From contig NZ_PXZM01000029.1 of NCBI RefSeq assembly GCF_003013395.1, forward strand, positions 186,001 to 250,000: a DNA stretch of 64,000 bases, given 5' to 3'. This document shows, one piece after another, positions 38,701 through 43,800 of the stretch. The translations under genes were made by a program, and so were the position numbers. The notes below the pieces were generated by a model. That model made no database searches. It saw only the letters and a program-made list of their open reading frames with translations, and was not told where the DNA came from. Each line of letters opens with the position of its first letter. The stretch's first letter is position 1. The DNA comes from Brevibacillus fortis (GTDB taxonomy: Bacteria > Bacillota > Bacilli > Brevibacillales > Brevibacillaceae).

Positions 38701-40892
38701 ACGATGTATTCGGCTAACATCTCCGGCAATTTTTCCCCATGTGGCGGAAGAATGACCAGATGTCCTCTGCCAATGAACCAACCAAACAGCTCGGACAAAG
38801 AAACGTCAAACACATAGTTAGTTTTCAGCAGATAAACGTCGTTCTCCATAACGGGATAACGGGATTCCAGGAAAAATAGGGTATTGATGATACTTTCATG
38901 ACTCACCATAACCCCTTTGGGTTTCCCTGTGCTTCCTGATGTATAAATTACATAAGCTAGATTGGTTGGGTTTACTTCCCTGTTGAGCGTTTTCTGTAGC
39001 TGGGCTGTCTGCTCAACTTCTTCCCAATCCCTGTCTAACACGAGGCATTTCGTATTTTCTCCTGTGAAGGAAGTTAACTTGTCCAAAAGGCTAGCGTGGG
39101 TAAGCACCAAAGTGGTCTTGCTGTCTTCCACCATGTATACCAACCGCTCTGTGGAATAGGTTGGGTCTAATGGAACATAAGCTGCCCCAGCTTTTAGAAT
39201 GCCTAAAATGCCTATGACCATTTCCAAAGAGCGTTCGACACAAATCCCAACTGTAGCTTCTGGACCTGCTCCCTTGGCCTGCAAATAGATCGCCAGCTTG
39301 GTAATCTGCGCATCCAATTCACGGTAGGTCAACGATTGATTTTCATAAACAACAGCCACGGCATCTGGCGTTTGTTGGACTCGCTTTTCGAACAAATCAT
39401 GGATGCATAAAGCCTGTGGGTATGCCGCTTCAGTCGCATTCCACTCCACGAGCAGCATGTTACGTTCTTCCACAGAAATAAGTGGTATCTCATCCAAAGC
39501 GATCTCAGGATTTTGGATGACTTCGTTTGCGATATTCTGATAGTGCTCTGCCATCCGCTGTATCGTCGCTTGATCAAATACATGTGGATTGTATTTCAGA
39601 TTCAATACAAACTCGGCTTCCTGCTCAAACACCTCTAACTCAAATTCATACTCACCCTCTTGATGAATACCATCAATCAATTCGATGGGCAGCTTGTTTT
39701 GGCATTCATCATAAAGTCGCTGCAAGTTTTGTGATTGCAGAAAATTTTGGTACGTAAAGATGATGTCGAATACGGGTGAATTTCCATGCAGTCGAGGAAT
39801 GTTTGCTTCTCGAACCATCGCTGGAAAAGGGTAGACCGCATGATCCATGCCGTCAATCAGTGTAAGCTGCAATTCTCGAATGAACTGGGAGAAGGGCTTT
39901 TCCCCTGTTACCTGGCTGCGGATGGGGATCATATTGACAAAATAACCGATCAGAGAATCGAATCTTTCTTCTGGACGTCCCATCGTCGGCATGCCGACAA
40001 TCACATCTGTTTGAGCTGTATAGCGATACAATAAGGCTTTAAATATCCCTAACAAGAGAACTGATGGGTTCATGCGGTAATGCTTGGAGAGCTTCTTCAC
40101 CTCTTGACTCAATTCTCGTGAAAATACGTGCGTAAAAACCTGCCCCTCAAAGCTTGGTGCAGAAGAACGTGGACGATCGGCAGGAAGCTCCAGCTGTGGC
40201 AGCGTCCCTGACAATTGCTCCAGCCAGTAAGAACGATGTTCCCCACCTTCCACACTCGCCATCATGTCCTGTTCCCACTTTACGAAGTCAGCGTAAACGG
40301 TTGAATTTGGTGTTACGTTTGGCTGTTTTCCTTCAACCAGCTCGATATATGTATGGACGAATGCTTGTAGTAATAGCAACGAGGAATGTCCGTCAAATAT
40401 CATGTGATGAATCGTAATCAGGACAAAATGCTCTTCTTCTGCGCGTGACAATAGATGAATGCGAAGCAAAGAACCCTTTTCCAATGAAAAGGGTTCTTTT
40501 ACTTTTTTCCTGAGATACGGCAAAACATCCTGAGACGTTAGGTGCGAGATGTCATCTTGCTCAATGGCAAGCGATTGCTCCAGGCGATGAAGCAGATAAG
40601 GAACACCTTGCTCTTCCATAATCGAACTCTGTAAAATCGGATGCTGTTTTCGTACAAGTTGGCAAGCCTGTTTAAATAATGCTACGTCCCATTTCTGGCG
40701 GATGCAAAAGCATAACGGAACATTATAAGCACTCATGGTAGGAGACATTTTTTGCAACATCCACAATCCTTGCTGCCCGACGGACAGAGGACTTGTAAAC
40801 GATGGGTTTTCCAGCTCCAGAAGCTTCTCTTGGACTTCCTCAGCAGACAGCTTACCTTCTTTGTAAGCCATGAGAATTTCCCGTCGCATCAT
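19380..40892 (-). CDS. hybrid NRPS/trans-AT PKS3: C-A-PCP plus modules KS6 to KS10 (7170 aa)
   Basis: A single 7170-residue protein. Residues about 20-445 are a condensation domain (HHMIFDG at 162-168); 480-1005 an adenylation domain with complete core motifs (YTSGSTGKPKG, NIYGPTE, YKTGD, GRIDHQVKIRGFRIE, NGKVDR); PCP with Ser1050. PKS modules follow: KS6-KR-ACP, KS7-DH-KR-ACP(deg)-ACP, KS8-DH-KR-ACP, KS9-KR-ACP and a terminal KS10 whose DH-ACP are on PKS4. Active carrier serines are 1050, 2241, 3851, 5367 and 6621. No acyltransferase or thioesterase is present. The start is ATG 40892, overlapping the PKS2 stop as ATGA, with AAGGAGG (40899-40905) 6 bases upstream. The first 30 residues carry a KEGKLS-type helix that may dock with a similar helix ending PKS2. 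Confidence 0.96.
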   Translation of the reverse strand: MMRREILMAYKEGKLSAEEVQEKLLELENPSFTSPLSVGQQGLWMLQKMSPTMSAYNVPLCFCIRQKWDVALFKQACQLVRKQHPILQSSIMEEQGVPYLLHRLEQSLAIEQDDISHLTSQDVLPYLRKKVKEPFSLEKGSLLRIHLLSRAEEEHFVLITIHHMIFDGHSSLLLLQAFVHTYIELVEGKQPNVTPNSTVYADFVKWEQDMMASVEGGEHRSYWLEQLSGTLPQLELPADRPRSSAPSFEGQVFTHVFSRELSQEVKKLSKHYRMNPSVLLLGIFKALLYRYTAQTDVIVGMPTMGRPEERFDSLIGYFVNMIPIRSQVTGEKPFSQFIRELQLTLIDGMDHAVYPFPAMVREANIPRLHGNSPVFDIIFTYQNFLQSQNLQRLYDECQNKLPIELIDGIHQEGEYEFELEVFEQEAEFVLNLKYNPHVFDQATIQRMAEHYQNIANEVIQNPEIALDEIPLISVEERNMLLVEWNATEAAYPQALCIHDLFEKRVQQTPDAVAVVYENQSLTYRELDAQITKLAIYLQAKGAGPEATVGICVERSLEMVIGILGILKAGAAYVPLDPTYSTERLVYMVEDSKTTLVLTHASLLDKLTSFTGENTKCLVLDRDWEEVEQTAQLQKTLNREVNPTNLAYVIYTSGSTGKPKGVMVSHESIINTLFFLESRYPVMENDVYLLKTNYVFDVSLSELFGWFIGRGHLVILPPHGEKLPEMLAEYIVKHRVTHVNFVPAMLNVFVNGVVENKPFLQHCPLKYVMVAGEAFPKELVKKTVATFQKAKIENIYGPTEASIYAAWFSCSENELVSSNTPIGRPVANTQLYIVDRHMNPVPVGVPGELCIAGKGLARGYLNRPELTAEKFVDNPFTPGTKLYKTGDLTRWLPDGTIEYLGRIDHQVKIRGFRIELGEIESQLSAHPQIQSVVVLVKEEGDHKRLVAYYVPKAGANHERLEPSKLRDYLRKNLPEYMLPAFFISMDKIPLTANGKVDRTELLNQKLMVTQAKKQSLPQSDIEQRTLKIWQDVLNVEGISTEDGFFDVGGDSILATMVVAKMTEEFHCDLNVTTLFKYVNIREISEYIATVKENESDEQADVVNPNQATANSGVQVEETYPEYYEDSIAIIGISCHFPGAKNHREFWENLRNGVESVRFFSNEELDQLHLPDEYLQNPNFIPVQSTIEGKDHFDPGFFHLSARDAEFMDPQFRLLLTHSWKALEDAGYTPKQVPQTGVFMSASNSYYQALLPHFTKETPNVMKDPNEYVSWVLAQGGTIPTMISHKMGLKGPSFAVHSNCSSSLVGLHLAYRSLQSGESKVALVGGATIFPTTYTGYVYQAGLNFSSDGHCKTFDASADGMIGGEGVGVVVLKKASDAIKDGDHIYALMRGIRINNDGADKVGFYAPSIKGQAEVIQQVLDDTKVHPETVSYIEAHGTGTYLGDPIEFAALNEVYTKYTTNKQYCGLGSVKTNIGHLDTAAGLAGCIKVALSLYHKEIPPSLNYEKPNPNIHLDQSPFYVVDTLKIWEDAPVPHRAALSSFGLGGTNAHAIFEQWNAGAGANRGSVRDDDNNRVYFVPLSAKNDDRVHAYAQQLVDFLRDNHERVHIADLAYTLQVGREAMESRAIFIVKDTEELIQKLDDFLSGAEQIAGNFKGNAKQASHEVSLLKKNETNRERISKLFAEGEGEKAAELWSKGLDIEWEVLYNDAKPRRISLPTYPFAEESYGVPEMATKPNKNAYTESGTASVQISPIASATPKQETLLLQPCWNEREINERAGSPAFVEHLVILCEWAEEFKERIESDMNGVRCLALQSQSKQESIAERFHAYTVQVFTEIQRILANKPKGKVLLQIVVPDKEEQQCFSALSGLLKTAQLENPKLIGQLIEVQAEEHPAELVKKLQQNSTDEKSKHIRYQDGKRWVSGWTEMKSPGQAEHAWKNEGVYLITGGAGGLGLIFAKEIAQRTKGATVIIAGRSSLDEEKTAKCNALKALGANIQYRQADITQKQAVEELFQGIKQEFGSLTGIIHAAGVIRDSFIIRKTTNELEQVLAPKVSGLVHLDEASKDMALDFFILFSSGVGCFGNAGQADYAAANAFMDQYATYRRGLVKAGERQGQTLSINWPLWKEGGMRIAEATEKIMEDRGMSAMPTASGIQALYQGVASGSVQMLVIEGNLPIIKEHLLGTPALSEFDSTPMQEAKLSVDAGVLKDKTLYQLKVMFGQETRLGAGKIAVDEPLETYGIDSIMVIQLNKKLEDVFSELSKTILYEYQTLDTLADYLVAEHHEECMKWTGLDRQGAVNGETTPLVRHERETANYAPTHSAAVQSGNQIAREPIAIIGMSGRYPKARSLNEYWENLKSGKDCITEIPEERWSLDGFFEPDPDKAVAEGKSYGKWGGFVDGFADFDPLFFNMSPWEAMHFDPQERLFMESCWEVLEDAGYTRQQLAEKYNRRVGVFGGITKTGFSLYGPDLWKQGEFIYPHTSFSSLTNRVSYFLNLQGPSMPIDTMCSASLTAIHEACEHLYNGDCELAIAGGVNLYLHPSSYVFLSALHMLSVDGQCKSFGQGGNGFVPGEGVGTVLLKPLSKAIADGDHIYGVIRGTSVNHGGKTNGYTVPNPTAQGELIRQALDKAGVHANTVSYVEAHGTGTELGDPIEITGLIQAFRKDTQNTGYCAIGSVKSNIGHLEAAAGIAGVAKILLQMKHQQLVPSLHAKELNPNIPFSKTPFVVQQDLAEWKRPLIEVNGEMREFPRIAGISSFGAGGANAHVVIEEYIPEVKELPSITVSPQNPALIVLSAKNKERLVEQVQRLLASIEEQSFSDVNLADIAYTLQVGREAMEERLALMTSSLTELAEKLQNFLAGNDSIVDLYRGQVKRGRETADIFAGDEELQEAIEKWIQRKKFSKLLDFWVKGLNFDWNKLYDENKPRRISLPAYPFAREHYWLPKPKAQSSNNAKGTLGLTATLHPLLHQNTSDLSEQRFSSTFDGQEFFLTDHVVKGKRILPGVAYLEMARAAADLAAGALEEEPFAMELKNVGWAQPIVVEDKPVQVHIGIYPEENGDLRYEIYSEPQVEQDEVVVHSQGSVEFAALTATPTHNLDAIKAQCSYRTLHASECYEAFQTMGLIYGPAHQGIEQVYVGEAQVLAKLAMPSKVAETQGEFTLHPSMLDSALQSSIGLLLGAGDTAIQKPILPFALEKLSIFSQTTSQMWVWIRQAVGSRTGDKVQKVDIDLCDDQGTVCVSMKGFSARVLEGEVETADSKGKIGTLLVRPEWKEQAVVSNAEAPDYTERVMMIVEPHRVSWNHLPTYLNGVRCIPLRSSQEGIAERFIDYTTQVLEVIQGIIKQKVRGKVLVQLVVPMGEEQPFFTAFSGLLKTAKLENPNLIGQVIEVEAGEDELDIAEKVNENVGRPLDIQIRYQAGKRYVSEWVELDAPQAASLPWKDGGLYLITGGAGGLGYIFAKEIVQKVQHANLILTGRSPLDEEKQGKLYELKKSGARVEYRQADVTQKQEMADLVHTIQQDFGRLHGVIHSAGVIRDSYILKKNMEEVQTVQGPKVTGLINLDEACKDVELDFLVLFSSVAGSLGNIGQADYACANAFMDGFAHYRNGLVARKQRHGQTMSMNWPLWKEGGMQAGADAGDMLKNSMGVVAMETSTGIAAMYQGLASGKAQVMVMTGDMAKLKQTLFLQAPVSSSQTKLSEASVTMDTSNLLHEVELALMQTVSELLQVHTTDIDVKVELSELGFNQVLLTEFSNKLSQQYNIGLIPTVFVECPTLQKLASYLLEEFEEMLVKQMQPVASSTPTRIEQNEKQTITSVEQNVLHERATHFVKKEFAEVLQLPVNRIEEDASMETYGIDSILSMKLTNQLEKSFGSLPKTLFFEYQTIQELIGYFLDSYRDKFIEILGLKEQQETVVIQETASVTKEENTSKRLMNSRRERGRKGSRFTSTQKETQPVKGALDIAIIGVSGRYPKARNTQEFWNNLRDGKDCITEIPKERWNHSLYFDEDKNKRGKTYSKWGGFIDGVDQFDPLFFNISPLEAEIMDPQERLFLECVYETLEDAGYTRESLGSSQGFGLGGNVGVYVGIMYEEYQLYGAQETMMGRPMALGGSFSSVANRVSYFFNFHGPSVAVDTMCSSSLTGIHFACQSLLRNECEVAIAGGVNVSIHPNKYLMLGQGKFASSKGRCESFGLGGDGYVPGEGVGAILLKPLAKAIADGDQIYGVIKGSAINHGGKTNGYTVPNPNAQASVIGRALKEAGIDPRTISYLEAHGTGTSLGDPIEIAGLTKAFQAYTTDKQFCSIGSAKSNIGHCESAAGIAGITKILLQLKHGQLAPSLHAEVLNPNIDFSTTPFVVQQELAEWKRPIIDGKEIPRRSGVSSFGAGGSNAHIVIEEYMPEYEKRQAIQVSHANPVIILLSAKNENQLHEQAQRLLAAIRDQSLSEMDLADIAYTLQMGREAMDERLAVMTSSIQELQDKLMQFVNGQEGVTDVFRGQVKSNKKTIAVFEADEDLKKAIDAWISKRKYAKLLDLWVSGGVIDWQKLYGEKKPRRISLPTYPFARERYWIPQMDTQFVSEVAAASEGTLFLHPLLQKNTSELLEQRYSSTFRGQEFFLSDHVVNGQQLLPGVAYLEMAREAIDQSAGALSAGQNGITLKNIVWAKPIAVDDQPVDVHIGLQLEDSGEIGYRIYSEHTGNETEEIVHSQGSAVFYTVAETPTLDLAMVQEACSHSILSGSQCYDVYKAMGIQYGPALQGIEQVHKGFEQVLAKLSLPFAVLGTEEQFVLHPSMMDSALQAAIGLFMGADDRSLAHNLDSLKPILPFALDELEIFSPCVPQMWAYIRYSDGSSASDHVQKLDIDLCDEAGNVCVRMKRFSSRKLDGKVDGFESRGAQGMLMVNPCWKEQAGVQETATPTYAQHIVMIAEGFESSLASISAQMSEVRLISLQSQQDGIAHRFETYASQVFLEIQNVFQQKILGKVILQVVVPHKAEQSYVSGLSGLLKTARQENPNLIGQFIEINRDEHAAEIVGKLQENACNPMDDRIRYQAGKRHVLGWCETKPLHDDVTLPWKDQGTYLITGGAGGLGLIFAREIASQAKQSTLILTGRSPLHEDKQAMLHDLQRSGARVVYHQVDVTDKQEVEQLIQNIQQEFGSLHGIIHSAGVVRDNFILKKTTEEWNQVVAPKVAGLTNLDEACKDQPLDFFVLFSSIAGSIGNVGQADYACANAFMDGYAKYRNELVQAKQRQGRTVSINWPLWKEGGMQVDEAVEEMVKQSVGMIALQTATGIRAFYEAVASRKDQVMVMEGDLQRLHQALVGRPKTTEQDVKASTVIQPSSHHLPKEKAIYYFKKLVSSVIKLPIDRIEADALLEKYGIDSIMVMQLTNELEKTFGSLSKTLFFEYQTIEEIAKYFLASHRDQMMSMLGMDEKAAPTASPVIKSSVAPAMVAATAKPIINNRRSRGNALIETTRNTKPANDALDIAIIGVSGRYPKAGNINEFWRNLRDGKDCVTEIPEERWDHSLFFDADKKKQGKTYSKWGGFLDGVDQFDPLFFNITPREAEIMDPQERLFLECVYETLEDAGYTRESLGSAPGMGLGGNVGVYVGVMYEEYQLYGAQETMLGRPIALAGSPASIANRVSYFCNFHGPSMAVDTMCSSSLTTIHLACQSLQQGECEAAIAGGVNVSIHPNKYLMLGQGKFASSKGRCESFGIGGDGYVPGEGVGAVLLKPLAKAIADGDQIYGVIKGTAVNHGGKTNGYNVPSPNAQARVIGRAFEKAGIDPRTISYLEAHGTGTSLGDPIEITGLTKAFQAYTNDKQFCAIGSAKSNIGHCESAAGIAGVTKVLLQLKHGQLAPSLHAEVLNPNIDFGMTPFVVQQELAEWKRHVIEGREVPRRAGVSSFGAGGSNAHVVIEEYIPKTQEQPTVMASPQNPALILLSAKNEEQLHQRVQRLLGAIEEHGLSDTDLAEIAYTLQVGREAMEERLAVIAGSMIELEKKLKQFVGRQKDIEDLYHGQVKRHKETLAIFAADEDLPQMIDSWMNKGKYGKLLDVWVKGLNIDWNSLYGERKPRRMSLPTYPFSKEAYWVPGGYTPFTGATSISTYEEPPVQEDMRFVKKQWKACPAMPTKVAHRTIGILTTDETKQLAIQLSSQFAKSEILELNELESRFHRDEMEWKNYDGVVDLIGCGHQQTDLLTWIPWLQQLIENGHKEGLKLLGVTKGLESYQNDFVNLSGASRVGLYRMLQSEYKHLQSRHVDLEPSADVEELAQQIATEFLIDDQETEVCYRSGERYSAYLQEAIVADSQESALVFPENHVLLITGGTRGLGYLCAKHFVERYGVKKLVLTGRESLPPREQWGAYQQQSNSVAKKIQAIQALEAQGVQVQVLAVSLTDEKAWQQHLQDLKQTMGPIGGVIHCAGYSDDQNPAFIRKSTDGIQHVLQPKVAGLHTIYQNCKEEPLQFFVLFSSVSAIIPSLAAGQSDYALANAYMDYFACAHADSCPITSIQWPSWKETGIGAVTTKAYQQTGLVHITDEQGLRLLDQILLQKIGPVVFPAVINQELWEPHQLMQHKKPEVFAANLSSHRPTSGKPTQSLVDLVKTAQTRLIGLFAKELKIDPARLEIDKEFPDYGIDSVLLAQVMNEISKWLGKDLDPTILYEYPTIETLAEWIVGNHGDSMADNLASTSPEMNDDSKSQSRHSETVKSQMVSMSSQAAPYREANPSDIAVVGLSCRFPGARNVEEYWKLLADGRSAIGSVPKERWGYENPYHAGLLDNITAFDPSFFLIAKEDAKAMDPQALLILEESLHLWHQAGYTPKDIKGKAVGVYIGARSNHRPSEDRLHQTQNPIMTVGQNYLATNISQYFDLRGPSMVIDTACSSALVGMNMAIHSLRSGEIEAAIVCGVNVLNGDEAHRMFHQRGILSEEPAFHIFDRRAGGLVLGEGVGMVLLKTVEQALADGDEIHAVIKGVAVNNDGRTAGPATPNLQAQKEVMQTALAKAGVKPEQISYIEANGSGSEVTDLLELKAIQSVYRSSNTAACGLGSIKPNIGHPLCAEGIASLIKVVLMLKHQKLVPFLSGQERMTHFHMESTPFYFHRQLSEWNDSTRTAAINCFADGGTNANVVLQSWEEAVSRPNKRHSIAPPTLNRFNVYREEADRSTETLTYLSQKPNHTTSIWKLQIVEG
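19384..19389 (-). promoter_or_regulatory. Ribosome binding site of PKS4, fixing a GTG start
   Basis: GGAGGG in the last codons of PKS3, 6 bases before GTG 19377. The alternative upstream TTG at 19407 has no site. Confidence 0.75.
20890..24484 (-). other. Module M10: KS9-KR-ACP (first half of a dehydrating bimodule)
   Basis: KS9 is intact (Cys near 23963, HGTGT, NIGH). The KR differs from all the others here (GGTRGLGYL, TGRESLPPREQ, HCAGYSDD, QSDYALANAY). It ends in an ACP with Ser at 21030-21032. It leaves a beta-hydroxyl that the DH of M11 should remove. The pattern KS-KR-ACP-KS0-DH-ACP is an established arrangement in trans-AT synthases. Confidence 0.87.
23175..24484 (-). repeat. KS9 copy of a near-duplicated KS region
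   Basis: The KS9 coding stretch is closely similar to KS8 (27720-29036) at protein and DNA level, including a 38-base identical run (23701-23738 here, 28249-28286 there). KS4 (46720-48040) is a more distant third copy. All share a GGNVGVYVG-MYEEYQLY segment absent from the other KSs. Confidence 0.8.
24640..29036 (-). other. Module M9: KS8-DH-KR-ACP
   Basis: KS8 (Cys near 28507), DH (HVVNGQQLLP, DSALQ), KR (GGAGGLG, QADYACANAF) and a single ACP (Ser at 24792-24794). Same reductive set as M8 but without the degenerate carrier. Predicted to install a second conjugated double bond. Confidence 0.88.
27720..29036 (-). repeat. KS8 copy of a near-duplicated KS region
   Basis: Partner of the KS9 region about 4.5 kb away in the same gene. 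The flanking KR types differ, so the similarity is local to the KS and its neighbours, not a clean whole-module duplication. Confidence 0.8.
29200..33905 (-). other. Module M8: KS7-DH-KR-ACP(degenerate)-ACP
   Basis: KS7 is intact (DTMCSAS, Cys at 33378-33380; HGTGT). The DH (HVVKGKRILP, DSALQ) and KR are intact. The first carrier fold reads GFNQV with Gln at 29673-29675 for serine; the second is active (Ser at 29340-29342). Layout is the same as M4. KS7 resembles KS13; both follow modules predicted to leave a beta-hydroxyl. Predicted product: an alpha,beta-unsaturated thioester. Confidence 0.88.
34030..37515 (-). other. Module M7: KS6-KR-ACP
   Basis: KS6 has an unusual active-site context, VHSNCSSS in place of the usual DTACSSS (Cys at 36999-37001), fitting its position just after an NRPS module where it must take an aminoacyl substrate. 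KR (GGAGGLG; QADYAAANAF) and ACP (Ser at 34170-34172) follow without a DH. The predicted product is a beta-hydroxy thioester next to the amino acid. Confidence 0.88.
37650..40830 (-). other. Module M6: NRPS C-A-PCP
   Basis: Complete condensation domain (HHMIFDG at 40389-40409), adenylation domain and PCP (GGDS, Ser at 37743-37745), adding one amino acid. My manual reading of the ten pocket positions is approximately D-V-S-N-M-A-I-I-Y-K. I cannot match it to a known residue with confidence. Asp at the first position suggests an ordinary alpha-amino acid. No epimerase, methylase or cyclase domain is present. Confidence 0.9.
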
Positions 40893-43800
40893 ATAATCCC
40901 TCCTTTGTCGATTAACTGTTCGATCTCTTCTAAACTTAGCTGGCCTTCTTTGAATTTTTGCAACATATCGACTGCGAGATTTTCCGTCCGTTCACCGCTA
41001 GCCTGAGACGTTGTTTCTACATCTGTAGTGGAAGCGATCTCTTTCTGACTCAACTCTTTTATTTTTAAGGCAAGCAGATGAGCCAAGGACTTCATCGTCG
41101 GGTTCTCCAGCACTTCCCGCCCTCTGATTTTGATGTTCCAGCGCTGCTCTAAATGACGAATCAGCTTGGTAACCATGATCGAATCCATGCCATAGTCCAA
41201 GAAATATTTGTTAATCTTGATTTGCCCTTCAGAAAGGTGTAATTCCCGTGAGAGAAATTGCGCCATATCCCGCTGAATATTTTCCTCTGTTGGGCTGTCA
41301 GGGTTAATATCAATCGCTAACGTCTCTTTTTCCATAGGTTGACGGATCGATTCAGTTCCAAGCTGCTCCTCCTGACCCTCGGAGCTGGAGAGCCAATAGC
41401 GGTCTCTGGCAAAAGGATAGGTAGGCAGAGATATCATGCGACGCTCTTGTGCATGCAAGGATTCCCAAGGAATTTTACCTCCTTGCGTCCAATGAAGGGC
41501 AAGCTTTTCCAGATTGTTTTCTGCTAAAAGAACCTGCAACACGGTATCTCCTACCTTACCTGCAAGAAGATTTCTCACTCCTGCCTGGTCTTCTTCGAGG
41601 TCTCCTGTATAAATAGGCATCCATGTATTTGGTTCGCTGCCTTGTTCGAGCGCTTCCAAATACGCCTGTAATCCATGAATCAGTTCTTCTCGATCACGAA
41701 CTACCATAGCCAACCTGCATTCCATGGCTTCTCGTTTCACTTGAAGCGTATAGGCAAAATCCGCTAAGGCAAACGCTTGCTGCTTGGCAAATGCAAGCAT
41801 CTGCTCGGCAACGGCACGCAATCGCTCAGCATTTTTGGCCGAGAAAACCACGATCTGGGGTGAAGTGGCAGAAGAAATGGATTTCATCTCAGTCTGCGCC
41901 GGCATATATTCTTCCAGAATCAAATGAGCATTAGACCCGCCTGCTCCAAACGAGCTAATCGCAGCACGGCGTGGAACCTCTCGTTCTTCTCCATTGATTC
42001 TCACCACTGGTCGACTCCACTTTTGTCGATCTTTTTGCAGATAAAAAGGCGTTTCTACAAAATCTAGATGCGGGTTCAATGGCTCCGCTTTTATCGATGG
42101 AACCAATTCCTGATGCTGTAGCTGCAAGATCACCTTTGTCAGCTGAGAAATACCAGAAGCTGCCTCGGCGTGACCGATATTCGATTTCACCGACCCAATC
42201 GCACAAAACTGAACATCATCCGTCTGCTTCGAAAAAGCATTCGTTAACGCCTTCAACTCAATCGGATCTCCCAACAGCGAACCATTTGCGGCGGCTTCCA
42301 CATAACTGACCGTCCGAGGATCAATACCCGCTCTAGCAAAATTTTCGTCCATCAATTGCGCTTGTGCATTCGGATTCGGCACGGAAAATCCATTGGTACG
42401 TCCGCCATGATTGGTCGCGGCTGATTTGATGACGGCTAAGATGGAATCTCCATCTTCAATCGCTTTGGCTAAAGGCTTTAATAATACAGCGCCTACACCT
42501 TCTGCTGGTAAATATCCGTCTCCATCTCCAAAGCTTCTGCTGTCCGCGTGGCTTCCAATCATTTGGGCCTGACTTAAGCCTAGGTATTTCTTAGGATGGA
42601 TGGAAACATTCACACCACCAGCGATAGCAAGCGAGCTTTCTCCCTTAATCAAGCTTTCGCAGGCATGATAAATGGCAATGGCAGATGAAGAGCACGCTGT
42701 ATCAATCGCCATGCTAGGACCTTGCAGATTAAAGAAGTAAGAGACTCGGTTGGCAATCGAATGGTAGGAAGAGAGGGAAATGATAGAACCCTTTTCCATA
42801 TCTGTATCAAATGCGTGATACGGCTGATACATTGCCCCTACATAGACACCGACCCTATTATCATATTGACGTTGTAATACTTCTCGTGTGTATCCTGCTT
42901 CCTCAAGTAGATTCCACACCGTTTCCAGGAAAAGACGCTCTTGAGGGTCCATCATTTCCGCTTCCCGCGGAGAAATCTGGAAGAACAGCGGATCAAATTG
43001 ATCGACACCGTCTATGAAGCCTCCCCATTTGCTGTATGCTTTTCCTTGACTGTTCCGAGCCTCGTCAAAATACAAGCTGTGATCCCAGCGCTCTTGCGGA
43101 ATTTCTGTAATGCAATCCTTGCCATCCCGCAAATTGTTCCAGAACTCTTGTACATTGGAAGCATGCGGATAGCGACCAGAAATACCAATAATGGCAATGT
43201 CTCGGTCAGCTGCTGTTTGTTTATTTGCCTGCTCACGCGTAACAAACCGTGAGAAACGACGGCGATGCTCTGTTATGGAGTCAGCAGTAGCGGGTTCGTT
43301 AGCAACATTCTCCACTGCACTTGTCTCTGCCGTTTTCCCAGCTCCCATGATTCCGATGATTTTGTCTCGATGATGCGCCAAAAGATAGCCTGTCAACTCC
43401 TCTATGTTTTGGTATTCGTAGAATAACGTTTTCGACAGCGAACCGAATGCTTTCTCCAATTGATTGGTCAATTGCATCGCCATGACCGAGTCGATCCCGT
43501 ATTTCTCAAGCGGAGCATCCTCATCGATTTTATAAGCTGGCAGCTTGATGACACCAGAAATTTCCTTTTTCAGAAACTCCCTTACTTTTGCCCGAAGCCC
43601 ATCTTGTTGCGCAACGGAAACGGGCTGTGCTTTCTCTGTTTTTGCAGAGGTACTTGCGCTCTCTGCTGGTTGGAACTGTTGTTTCAATCTATCCTGGTAG
43701 GCATCTATCAAGTATTGCGAGACAGCAAAAAGCGTCGGGTACTCTACCAGTTCAGTCGGAGTAAGTTCCAGCTCATAGGCTTGATTCAGCTTGTTTGTAA

